From: Letharia columbiana
Lineage: Eukaryota > Ascomycota > Lecanoromycetes > Lecanorales > Parmeliaceae
Reading direction: 5' to 3'
Assembly: GCF_014066305.1 (NCBI RefSeq)
Contig: NW_023501053.1
Span: 1 to 62,500 of the forward strand
Length of the DNA: 62,500 nt
Under the pieces are notes generated by a model that was not told the DNA's origin, did not search any database, and was given only the letters and a program-made list of their open reading frames with translations. A program made the translations under genes and the position numbers. This document shows positions 35,072 to 45,928 of this stretch, one piece after another (the first letter of the stretch is position 1; every line of letters starts with the position of its first letter).

Positions 35072-36700
35072 AATACCTCTAGGAATAGTGCCCATCGTCC
35101 AACTGTTCCGAAACTCTCGCATCAAGAGGTGCCGAGGCACTGAAATGCCTGATGCCCCTAGTACCGCCTCGTCCCCGGGCTCTTTGAAGACGAGGTCGAG
35201 GAAAACGCCGAGTACCAAGAGCTGTCAAAGTTCTCCATTAACGACATTCAGTGTGGTGCGAAGTAAGACTTACCTAACCGATTCATATGGTATCTTTTCA
35301 GGGGCATAGAAGGTGATTCTGTCATTCTTGGCCTGTACCGCGTGCTACACATAAATTTGAATCTCACAACCAGCATTGATATATCTTACAGGAATGTTGA
35401 AATCCTCTGCTTCAGGGTATCTTTTTTCGAGCCAGCTATGGAGGTCATCCTTTGTGACGGTCACATCTCCTTGAGTAAAAGCAAGGATGTTCTTCACCAA
35501 CCAGACGCGCTGTGTCTGGCTCCTAGCGTTCCCGTGAGCTCTTACGGCAGATTGGGCCTCTATACACGTAGCTGCGTTTCCATTTTTGGTGAGCTATGTG
35601 ATGATCCCCAGAGCGAATCCTAGTGACGAACCCGGCTGCGTTCGGGTTGCTCGACTATCTTTGCAAGCGAGCTGGACTGGCTGTGGAGATGCCTTCCCAA
35701 AACGTCACTGTCTGGATTCGATTCTCCTGGACTCCCGAAAGATGGGACTGACTTAGCGGCTTCTGGTGTTGCAACGGTGCCACGAGTAAACGGTTCTTCC
35801 TCTTTTTTCGCAGGTCCGGGAGGGCTTGCTTGCAGTTGGGTGATGGACCGCTCAGTAGGAGTGACCCGAATTTAAAAACTACTAGCAATTGAGGATATTT
35901 CTAGTGCCCGCATAGCGAACGCATGGGTTGAAGCAAGCATCGTGCCCGAAAGCACCAAACTGACTAAATTGGACGTAACAGCCGGAGCCGTAGTAGAGCT
36001 GTTGGAGTTTTTGACTTCACGCTGAGTATCTGTTGTCGCCAGCTTCATTTTTATTGAATTCAGTGTTTGGTTCGATGGCTTCGAGGATGTTTTGTTGTTC
36101 CTCCAACTTGATTGATGTCCCGGCCCGTTCACGGTGCAACAGATCGAGTTTTTCTTGCAACACGGTTAGACCCTCTTTAGGCACACTCAAGTCTGCGGAG
36201 GCCTCATCCTGTCTTCGGTAAACGTTCTTTAGCAGAGTGGTATGAGCTTCGTACGAGATCTTCAGGCTTTGGATACCCTTCTCCCAGTCTATCTCTGCTG
36301 CTATGATTGAGTCTCAGTTTGAATGTCAGTGCGCTCTTTCAGCGATGGGATCCCCAGACTAGGCACATTGATCTTGGCTGCCTGTGGGAAAGTAATTGAC
36401 TGACAGCAGTTGGGTCGTCAACGGCATATAAATCGTCATGACGTGGCTTGCCGGTGTAGTCCTCAGCTCTTTGATATCCCCCTCAAACGCAAGGTTGAAT
36501 TGTATCCTCCGACCTGCGCCTTTGAATTAGTTGTCCTTTGCGTTTCGTGTACCCAAGCGCTTTTCAAAACTTCTCTACCTGGGCCAAGAAGCTCTCGAGG
36601 GGCCTTTTGCACGCAGAAAGCAGCGGCCCCGAGCAAAGGGGCATACATAAGACCGCTATTGAAGTTGAGCAGAAATTGAGAAAATGGGATCATAGGCCAG
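35072..36700 (-). pseudogene. coiled-coil fungal protein remnant
   Basis: Successive minus-strand segments are clearly protein-like but lie in different frames. They are FNLAFEGDIKELRTTP (about 36.5 kb), a charged coiled coil (IDWEKGIQSLKISYEAHTTL to KLDLLHRERAGTSIKLEEQQ, 36.3-36.0 kb), EVKNSNSSTTAPAV with a hydrophobic stretch ending at a TAA, and the same frame onward (RSITQLQASPPGPAKKEEEP). Last comes a C-terminal part (GDVTVTKDDLHSWLEKRYPE, HAVQAKNDRITFYAPEKIPY) joined by a 45-nt intron at 35389-35345. Another canonical donor (GTAAGT) lies at 35273. The coiled-coil block resembles the N-terminal domains of fungal proteins with STAND or ankyrin partners. Stops and frame changes indicate a broken gene, although further introns cannot be excluded. 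Confidence 0.48.
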
Positions 36701-37494
36701 GAAATGTGAATTCAGCAAACGAGAAACGAGCCAGCAGAGCGCGCTTCCTTCTCCTAGTTTGCATAGAACCCGGCCCATGTTTCGAATCGAACCTCTTTCG
36801 TCCAGAGCTCCGCCCGCTGCTCCTCTGTACTTACTTTGTAATTTGGCGCTGTCTCTCCTGGTATTGTGACGTATCGTGATCTCTCTATGGTGGCCATGGC
36901 AGTGAGAGAAAAGGCACATGCGAATTCGCGTCTGACAAGAGCAAGAACTTGAAGCTCGAGCTAGACAGCAGTACAGAAATAGGCGAGACGTGCGAGGTAA
37001 AGTTCGGCGAGAGTGCAATTCTTGGCATGGGACAACGTGCAGTCTGGGAGGTTGCGACATCCAACTTCGACGACCGTGACGAGCGACCCAGTGGAGATCC
37101 GGGGGCTCCGGATCCATCGTCGACTTGAGCGCTAGCTCACAACAGTGCGTTTTTCCAAGGTAAAGAGTAATATCTACTCCTAACGCCGTCATGGTTTTCC
37201 ACAGCTTGCTCTCACGGAGAGAAGCTGGAGTGTAATGTGAGACCAACGTGGAAATGGTCGTGGAGGGAGAAAAGAAAGACGGCTTAGACTTGATGACACC
37301 GAGAAAGAACAACAGAACAATGAATGGATTTAAAGATCCTTTTACCCGTCCAAATAGCGAAAGTGAAGATATGCCCAGAGATCTCAAAGCTTCTCTTCAC
37401 CGCACTGTATAAACATAGCTTTCCAATCTCTTGATATACACTCCTATTGTTGAGCCTCCTTACTCACTTCCATATCCTCCTAGCGCGCCTTGAT
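36701..37494. other. intergenic, no gene recognised
   Basis: A long minus-strand frame (to 37387) is compositionally odd and lacks family features. It may include leader sequence of the coiled-coil remnant. Confidence 0.35.
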
Positions 37495-37955
37495 TCAGGA
37501 GTTCAACCCCAAAGGATTACCCCCCGTCTGCTCCTGCCCCGCAATCGGCTTCTCCAGCTCCTCATTATGCTGATCTACCTTCTCAGACTCCTGCGTCGCA
37601 TTCTTCAAGGTCTCCGGCGCCCTAAACAACCCTCCCACAAGGGGATCAATCAATCCACCCACAGGAGCCGCTATAGTCTCTAGCCCTTTGCCCACAGGTC
37701 CTCCGACTTTGCCCAGGGTGCCTTGGATCTTCTCGCCGGCGGAGTTGCCGAAGTTGCCGGGGGCGGAGAACATGGAGCCTAAGTGAAGAAGAGGAAAAGA
37801 ATGAGCTAGGTAGAATACAGAAGAATGAAGGTAGGGATGATACCGATTGTACTACCTTTCTTTTCTGGGGGGGCGGAGGGGTCTGGTGTGGCTTCTTCGT
37901 TCTGGTCAGTCTGCTCGGGCTGCCTGATGTTGAGTTCTTCATTGTCTTCGGCCAT
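37495..37955 (-). CDS. 127-aa acidic/glycine-rich protein, unknown
   Basis: Exons 37955-37856 and 37778-37495 join in phase (..PPEKKG, then SMFSAPGNFG) over a 77-nt intron ending CACTTAG. The N-terminal half is acidic and disordered (MAEDNEELNIRQPEQTDQNE). The second half has an amphipathic Gly-rich region (GNSAGEKIQGTLGKVGGPVG, APVGGLIDPLVGGLF), then a charged helix (SEKVDQHNEELEKPIAGQEQ). This arrangement, repeated GGxxGxx segments with no signal peptide, is seen in small fungal stress or membrane-associated proteins, but I cannot name the family. Splice fit and codon composition make it a credible gene. Confidence 0.65.
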
Positions 37956-40241
37956 GGTGACTGAGTGATTCTTGCGTTCTAGATGAGGTTGAGCGTGTTG
38001 ATGTCGGGGTGTGCGTTGCTGTTGTGAGTAGGAGAGATTGAGGGCAGGTGAGCAAACCAAATGACGCGGTGTCTTGTGACAGCGGTAAGAAAGAGTGGGG
38101 TGGAAATTCCTAACCGATACAAGTAGGGGCAAAGCGCAAGCCACAAGGGCATCTTCCGGGGCCGGCCCCATGATTTGGCCCAGCACCCGGAACTTTCGGA
38201 TTCTGCACCTACTGCGCAGGAAACAGCCACTGGTCTCAGACTTACAGCCAGCATTGCATCCCTGCGCCCAGACTGGCAGCTGATGCCTGGTAATTCATTG
38301 ACACCTACGAACTCCCAACCGCCAACTACCTGTCTACAATGTACGCCGCCAAAAATGCCCCCTATTCATCTCAAACCATCTGTTCAAATTAAAAACGTCT
38401 CACTGTCTGGCTGGCGGTCTGCAGCCTTTTGATGTGTTTCCAACCTTAAAGTCCCATCAACTGGCATTCTCCTGGGCAGATACCATAAGAAAAGAATCCC
38501 CGAACCTGAAGTACAACATCTCTTTTTCATAAAGCGTATGCTACAAGAGACCTCTTACGATGTTCATTGGCAACGCATCCCTGATATTCTCATCCGTGTG
38601 GCTACAGGCTAACAGCTAACTCATCATCTCACTACTCGCACGACGACATCATGACTTGATCCACAGACTCGCAGAGTCAAAATGCCAGATCCTCAATGAG
38701 CAATTTATACCGAGTCTTAGCCAAGATGCAATATCTGGACCTAGACCAAGGCACAACCGACTATGACCCCTACCCCAATCACGGGAAATTGATCAGCATC
38801 ACCCTCACGACCCAATCAGGCATGATACCAGAAGCATTTCAGCGACTTCTCTACGTTGCAGCTAGCGAGATGGAGCCACGGCGCCGGCGACCAAGAGTTC
38901 ATTCTGTATGGTCGCAAATGGCTCTGATAGAATCGACGTATGAATACTTCCAGCAATGTCTCTAGATATCCTACCACAGTTCAGAGGAGATGTACATGGA
39001 GTTACACACTCGTACATACTCCTCTAACCTGTATTAAGACCCAGACAGCTGTTTACAAAGAGCAGTGCTAACTTTGCAACAGCTGGGTTTCCGTCTCAGC
39101 CACCTTGAGGTGGAGAGCATTGAGGAAGATGAGAGAATTTCCAACAAGATGAGATACTCTCCTCAAGCGCTTTGCCGAACAGGATACTGAGCCTTCCATC
39201 TGAGCGCATTGACCTGAACCTTGGGGGAGTAGAATCGAAGGACAGGTTTGGGGAACTTCTTCCTGTCGGTCAACTCAAAGACGCCCTTGATCACGTCGAC
39301 GGTCAGACCGGGATCAGGGCAAAGGATGAGTAGGATGATCACTTAAAGCCCAATGAAACCATGAGGATCACAATACTGAAATGATGAGACGATACGAGAA
39401 GATTCATGGGTCCATATATCCTTACAACGATATCTGGAACTGAGTGCTACCAGTAATTGAGGAAGTTTTGCGCGCCACCACCAAGAATTACAGACCTTTG
39501 TGCACAAGCTAATAGACCCAATCGGGTTTCATTAGCGGGCTCAAAGCTATTTCAGAACCTAGAACACTCCGCTACTAGGTAGCAGACATCACATATCGTT
39601 CCACCGAACGATCTAAAAGTTGGGATGCCACAACAGGCTTGAAGCGATTCTCGGTATTGAAGACACGCAATGCTCGAGTACAACAGCCAGTATCAGGTAC
39701 TGATATGCCCGTTGCATAAATGTGCGGTACCCGATGCAGACAAACACGTCCGTAAAGCCCATGGAACAGCATGACAAGAAATTGCTGTCTTAGTGGACCA
39801 ACGGAAGGGGCTGCCTCTTGTGAATCCAAACGACCTTCATCTGCCGTACTATGGAGCAGCTCCAAAGGGGTTCTTGAACACCCCCAGGATGGGCTACTCA
39901 TGCTCATTCTGACACTTTCGTACAATCAGACAGGAGAGGCTTAGAAGACATTGTAGACAATCCTACCACCAAATAGAATTGTGGCAGATGTCCGGCGCTC
40001 AAGTGTGGCAAAGGAATGTCGAACTCTTTAAGTATGCGTGGACAAAAGCTGTATCCTTTCGGAATGACCTTGCGAAACACAGAACTCGTCAGGCAGTGAG
40101 AAATCGAGACCGCGACCGCCATGGTCAGCAAAGAACACGGAAACGGGCTGCGGTTACGGCATCGGTACCAAACAGAGGGCCATTGTCCCTCTGCCATCCG
40201 GCGCTTGAGATCACAATGGAAATTACGGGCTGATCCTAACA
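37956..40241. other. gene-poor stretch
   Basis: One plus-strand frame (38696-38965, 89 codons, with LISITLTTQSGMIPEAFQRL) is possible but unsupported by family or promoter. No repeats or RNA genes are recognised. Confidence 0.35.
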
Positions 40242-40261
40242 GTGGAAGCTAGCTATCAATC

Positions 40262-40946
40262 GTGGACAGACAGGCTCCTATCAAGCCAGACTTCTTCATT
40301 AAAGCTACTCACGGACACGACAACCACCAGGACGAATTCCATCACTATTGGCACGCGTGCAACGAAAGGGAGAATAGCCTCGAGGAAGCTGCTTTCGAAG
40401 ACGAGAACACTCATTTCAACGCCAACACCTATTCTACAGCGAGAGCAAATTCCTTATTCCCAGTGGAACTTCGGAGTCCTCTCCACAGCGTTCGAATTCA
40501 TCAATCGGCTTCCACCTACGACGCATAATTGTATGACCGGCTTTGACACCCCCGGTTCACAACCTTGTCGAAAACCAGGACGAGGACAACAAGACACGAA
40601 AGAGCAGACCTCGTACTTCCGGCCCAAACGCCACCTTGATCATCGCTCGGAAGAGGTATCCCATTCCGAGACCCAGCCTCAGCTAGGCATGAAAGAGTCT
40701 CCCCATCTCAGCGACGATGACTCCGATCCTACTTACAAGGACCCCTTCAGCACAAGCGTCGTCGCCGAACAGGAATCTGTCCGATGTTCCGGTCGTAGCG
40801 TATCGATACGGACCTCGACGGCGTGGAGAATGGGACTCGGTTTGCGAGCACACCTCAGATTCGTAAGCAGCAACAAGCCCCGAATGGTCTCGACGACCGG
40901 ACTCGGATCCGAGCACACACCAACCCACCAACAACCATATGAATAA
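40262..40946 (+). pseudogene. possible coding remnant, unknown
   Basis: Two overlapping frames look protein-like in turn. The first, from the ATG at 40262, reads MDRQAPIKPDFFIKATHGHD then HWYH-type acidic and His-rich content to about 40460. The second, open to 40946, includes IPYSQWNFGVLSTAFEFINR and a Ser/Asp-rich tail. This suggests one gene with a frame change near 40450 and no recognised family. No ATG opens the second frame upstream. Confidence 0.28.
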
Positions 40947-42443
40947 ATTGCCCCCTTGAAGAGTCTCAAATCCGGGAAGGCAGCTGTACCCATGTAGCAA
41001 CCTCTGGTGCCGCGCACGCACGCACGTTTAAAAGGGCGGGCAATTCTACCGAATACCGTGATCGTTGCGCCTATTGTAGCTATCGGGGAGACAACGGAGC
41101 TCTCAAGGCTAAGAAAGCGAGAGGTAGGAGAAATCTAGAATGCTTCAATGCAGGAGGTGGAAATATGAAGAGCGCGGTTATGGGTTGGGGGGGTTTCTTT
41201 CAGGAACGATGAGAATTGTGCTTCAAGATCATGGACGAAATGGATCTCGATTTGTATGAGGCTGGTCGAGCAGAAGTCATGCGTAAGTGGGAGATTGGGC
41301 AGGTAGTATTTATTTTGGGGGGCGGGAGGGGATTTCAAGACTCATTGATGTGGAACTTAAAAAAGTTACGTGTCTTGTACGCAGAGAAGCCGGCACGGAA
41401 AACAAATCTGACGAGCTCACATCTTGCCATGTTTGTCATCTTTGTGCGGGTCCCAACCTGAATGGATTAGTTGTTCACGTCAACAAGAATTGGATACATG
41501 TGAATCGATACGGAAGATGACGAGATTCGCTCCGTTACAGGTGCATTCCTTTTCTGGCAATACGTCCTGTTGGGACCCAGATGAATCAAGCTCCTCTCTG
41601 TGCACAAAATTTGCTATATTCTCTTAGGTCGGCGATTCCTCGATGTTTTCTTCTTTCGTGAGCACTCGATGAGGCGAGATCCGCCCGATCAAGTTTCACT
41701 TTGCAGAAATAGCAGGCGTATCTGGCCAGCTGGCGATATTTGTCGTGGTTAACCGGCATATGAATTGTCCTTTTTCACACGTCTTGAGCGCTGGCGGATC
41801 GACTGTGATTGATCTTTGCATTTCGGAGCAGGTGTTCGCCAGAAATGTGACGGATATCTCATCTTGCATTGTCGCAACCGCATTTAGGCATCTTCCAGTA
41901 GGGCCTTCATCAGCTTGGCAGACAGATCTGTAGGCTGAGATTTACGGTCTAGCTTTATTGTTGGCTCTATGCGTGCTTAATGGCAGCATGTAAGGCTTCT
42001 TCAATCGTCCGTCCGATCCTTACACCCTTTCCCTTCAACTTCTTGTTCAAATATGCCCTGTCCAGGAGCGATAGATTCGCCGATGTGACCACCAACTTCC
42101 GCGTTCCGGGACAAGGTCTACGATGAACGCCCGTAAAGTTCGTCAAGGTGATAAATGTGATGTTCAGAGTGATGTTCAGAGTGATGTTGAGAGCGATTCG
42201 TTGATTGGAAATTGCGGAGTCCAACTCTGTGGAGACAGGGGAAGTGTCAAACAACTGAAGAGAACCCCTGGGATTGGTGTGAGCCCACAAATACCTTTCT
42301 CATCTCGCCAAACACACGCTGTGCTCGTTGTCGTCAGTCAAGGCTGTACTGGACTCGATGATCGGATCCGAAGGGCATCAGTCGGCTTTGTCAAGGAATC
42401 GTAGAGCAATACCGACAAAGATTAGGAACGCTGATGGACGTGA
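40947..42443. other. gene-poor stretch
   Basis: It includes an imperfect 12-nt tandem repeat (GTGATGTTCAGA, about three units, 42155-42192). A minus-strand frame (42290-41967) ends in a lysine-rich, protein-like tail but has no supported start. Confidence 0.35.
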
Positions 42444-43682
42444 TCAAACATAGCTCAGGCGCAAGCCATCAGACCTATCCGAACCAGAACCTCCTTCGTC
42501 TTCTTCGTCGTCCTCGTGTTCGTACTGCCCATGCCATCCACCCAAATGACCGGCCGCATCTCTAACGTGCGCCTTCTCATTTAACCGTTTCCACTCTTTT
42601 CTTATGTCCTTCACGTCCTTAGCCAGTTTCTTCATCTTCGTACCCAAAGTTCCCGAGATTCCTACATCAATGAAATATCCCTTGATTTTGCCACCGGCCA
42701 AGAAAGCCACATCGCCGGTGGACTCTGATTCCAGCCACATCATTTCGCGCTCTTCACTGTCTCGACCGCGTCCTAATAATGGCAATGGTATGGGTCGATG
42801 ACAAGAATGCTTTTGCACTGGTCGAAGTCCAATGCGCCCCATAGCTTTCTTCAATCATGGCACATGATCAGAGCGTGAGGGTCCGAAGATTCGTTCATGA
42901 TATCCGAAATGTCGATCTTCCACATCCCCTCTAACGAGTTCGAAGGTCCATTGATCTTGTATGCCTGATATAATGATGTTTCAGTTACCGTGACTCGTCA
43001 GGTTTCTGCCCCAACCTACCTTCTACTTCTCGAGTCTTCTTTGCGTGTTTTTCTGCTTCGTGCTCCCTACGCCAGCTCAACCCATTGACTGCCGGGACCC
43101 CTCCAATCCATGGCTCAGCCTCGTGCATACCCTCTTCGATGTCCGGAGAGCCAGCACGAAAGTTATCCCATACTTGAGTTCCTTGCTCTTTAACTTGTCT
43201 GCATAGCTGGTATCCACACCAATGGTACGACAAGGTGCACTCTTTGTAATTCCCTTCTGGATAACTCGGGCCCCCTCCCCATCCCTGATCTCTTTTGGTG
43301 GTCTCCTTTCAGCCGCTTCTCAATCTCCAAGATATGCTGTGGGACCTTTGATTTTTCCCACCTCGGGCGCCTCTACTACTCGCTGTCGAACTGCTGCGCG
43401 ACCGCTTTTCGCCGGGCCACCGCCATAGTACAAGACATGACCTATGTACCAGTTCTCTCTCATCTCCGTACTCGATTTTGCAGTGTCTGATTTTGACGCT
43501 GAGTATCGCCGTGGTCCGAGCTGGAGTGGCACGTCTTTCGCGAACATCTGCCCAGAAAGACGATTCGTAAGAGATGGGATCTTCTCTGGAGGACAACTTT
43601 TTCGGGGTGCTGGGATCACCTTGGTCGATGGGGAGGAATACATCTTGAATTGCCACGAAAGCCGGCGTGGTATACTGAGCAT
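42444..43682 (-). pseudogene. possible broken gene, unknown
   Basis: Three minus-strand blocks look coding. The first has MFAKDVPLQLGPRRYSASKS and ENWYIGHVLYYGGGPAKSGR (43644-43320). The second has LSWRREHEAEKHAKKTREVE (43233-42985). The last has GISGTLGTKMKKLAKDVKDI and an acidic tail EHEDDEEDEGGSGSD (42854-42444). They are in different frames, and stop codons (for example after PTAYLGD) interrupt simple joining. This may be a multi-exon gene with unrecognised introns or a relic; no family is named. Confidence 0.3.
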
Positions 43683-45142
43683 TGAGGGGTCGACTTTTCA
43701 GTCAAGGAAACGCTACAATCACGGCGGCTCCGCAAACGCGCAGTCACGTGATCTTCATGGCTTGGCGTAGACTCGGAGCTTACGCGGCGACCGATTCATC
43801 TTCATTTTCCGGATGTCTATCCTGATGCTTGTCAAGACACCAAGCTACTTGTACAGGCAGAAAACAGGCTCTTGTTGTAACGCTCTATGTCAAGGGGAGA
43901 TTCACATCCTCATGGTACGATCAGACAAGGAGGTCTCATTAAATGCTGTCTATGACCAAGAGTCACATAAGGCATCTCAAAACCAACAACGAGCACCCAA
44001 GCTTCCTGCTCTCCGCCACTTTATATGCCAACCTTCGAAACTAGGTTCTCCTCCTTTGTCGGCAACGTGACTCCAAGGAAACCATCTTACTCCACCTTCT
44101 GTCACCACTTTCGCACGCTGTCCCTGCCGAGAAAGCGAGGCACATTGTCCCATTAAGATCAATGTTGATGTCTCTTCATTCCACGAGCTACGACCACTGG
44201 ATGTGTCGATATCAGCGTCATGCCCGCAAGACCTAAGGTCGTCAAGTTAGCTAGGGAGCAGAAAGAGAAGGAGTACTCTGGAACATACATGTCACCGCAT
44301 GAATTGAGACCATTTGGTGTCACATTGACGTTCGAGATGCCGCCAACTGAGCCTTTGGACTTTGCCATGTTCCTACAGCCGTAGATGATAGGGTAGCAAA
44401 CTAGCCAGGCCCCCTCTCGACTTGCACGTTCCGACGTTTGGTAGAGCTAGGACGACGGCCAAAAGCGGTGTTCGCGAAATATTTTCGCGGATGGGGTCAA
44501 GAAGGCAGGCCGTGCTAAAAGACTGTCGCTCTCACTCTTCATAGCGTGGGAATACAGGATAGCCAAAAAGCGGATCTGGGTGAGGATCCTGTATCTGCGG
44601 ATGGGAACCGTCGTACCAGGCTCCGAGATGAGGACTCGTCTTGGTATACTCTAGGATTCTTTGGTCCAGGCACATCCAACATGCTCAATGCTGGCTCCCA
44701 ATGCTTTGCCCGCCACTGGGTAACGATATCGAGGATGACCAGCGTCACCATATTGTATACACTCGTTTCTCCGACCCCACCCACCAGTCGCTGATCACTT
44801 CCGCCTCAAGTGGGCCGTCTAGATACCCGACCAACGCACGTAGTTGCTCTCGAGTGCTGGGACGGTGAAACACGTATTTCAGGCGTAACGGGTTGAGGGA
44901 GACGGTGCTGAGCGTTCGCAGAAGGATCGTAGATCGCTTCGAACAGGTGCAGGACGAGGGCGCATAGGAACAGAGATGGTCGCCTAAGGGAAGGAGCTTG
45001 CAAAATTCGCAATGATCTTGGGGACCAGCGAGCGTAACGAGCTTTGGCCGCATTGCGAACAGTGGGGACGTAAGTCAGATTGACCGTGATGTTCTGCTGA
45101 CAAATGAAGAAGACTGTGCAGCTCAGCGAAAAAGACACGAGA
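43683..45142. other. unassigned stretch with coding-like minus-strand pieces
   Basis: Minus-strand frames at 45053-44745 (VFHRPSTREQLRALVGYLDG, ISDWWVGSEKRV) and 44784-44539 (VTLVILDIVTQWRAKHWEPA) look protein-like and may be downstream parts of the broken gene at 45.1-45.9 kb. No continuous model can be supported. Confidence 0.3.
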
Positions 45143-45928
45143 TCACGTGCGCACGTCCTTATTGCGTTGACTATCTTCGGCTCCGTCGAAGCTTTCTCTC
45201 ACCGTTACCGTCCTCAAAGGACAAGGAAGGGCGTGGGGGTCTTGATGGAAGTCTGCGAACAAGAAAATGTCCGAGATCTTGTTTTCTAGATCGCTGGCGG
45301 ATCGAAATTCTCCATTGCGAAGATCCACCATGCAAGCCACCGGCAACCTTTTGACGTCGGCGACGACAAATCAAACCTCGTACTCGGAAACCTCGGTCGG
45401 GTCTCTCTCGTTTGCCGGCAGCTGCAGGAACCGTGGGCATAAACGATAAATCCGTTGAACGGTGACCGAAGCGAAAATCCTCCGATCGCCGTCCAGGATC
45501 TCCACAGAATGTATGTACGTCTCGGAGACATCTCCACCAAATTCATGCGGATTGCCTTTTTGCATCCATTCGATAGCGATATGCGAGTAGCCGCTGGATC
45601 GTCGATAGCAGGAGCCGCATTCAAAAATGGCCATGGTGGCTTCTGTTAGCTCGAGTCGAGAGGTTACGTCACGAGCAGCGAAAGATCTTGCGAGCAAGCT
45701 GCGTCTGATCGCAGAGTGCAGCTTGCTTGCCAGCTGACTATCGATGAGATGGAGGTGAACAGAGACTTGGCAAAGAATGACCATACCTCCCCGTAACGTC
45801 CTCAACGCCAAGCCTTCCAATCTGGTGGGCAGAAGATGCCACCGTTCATGCGTTTCGCGTGGAGGAGATAGTATGGTGTATTCTGCTGTACAGAATGTTT
45901 GTAATGTTAAATTTGAATTCGCCCTCAT
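45143..45928 (-). pseudogene. unknown gene interrupted by one in-frame TGA
   Basis: From the ATG at 45928 a single frame runs 185 codons to a TGA at 45373-45371. It then continues in the same frame as protein-like sequence (FVVADVKRLPVACMVDLRNG, ASDLENKISDIFLFADFHQD) for 75 further codons to 45143. The stop could derive from CGA (Arg) by a single CpG transition. The first part is rich in Leu, Arg and His and has a double-Cys ECGSCY. I recognise no family. Confidence 0.42.
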
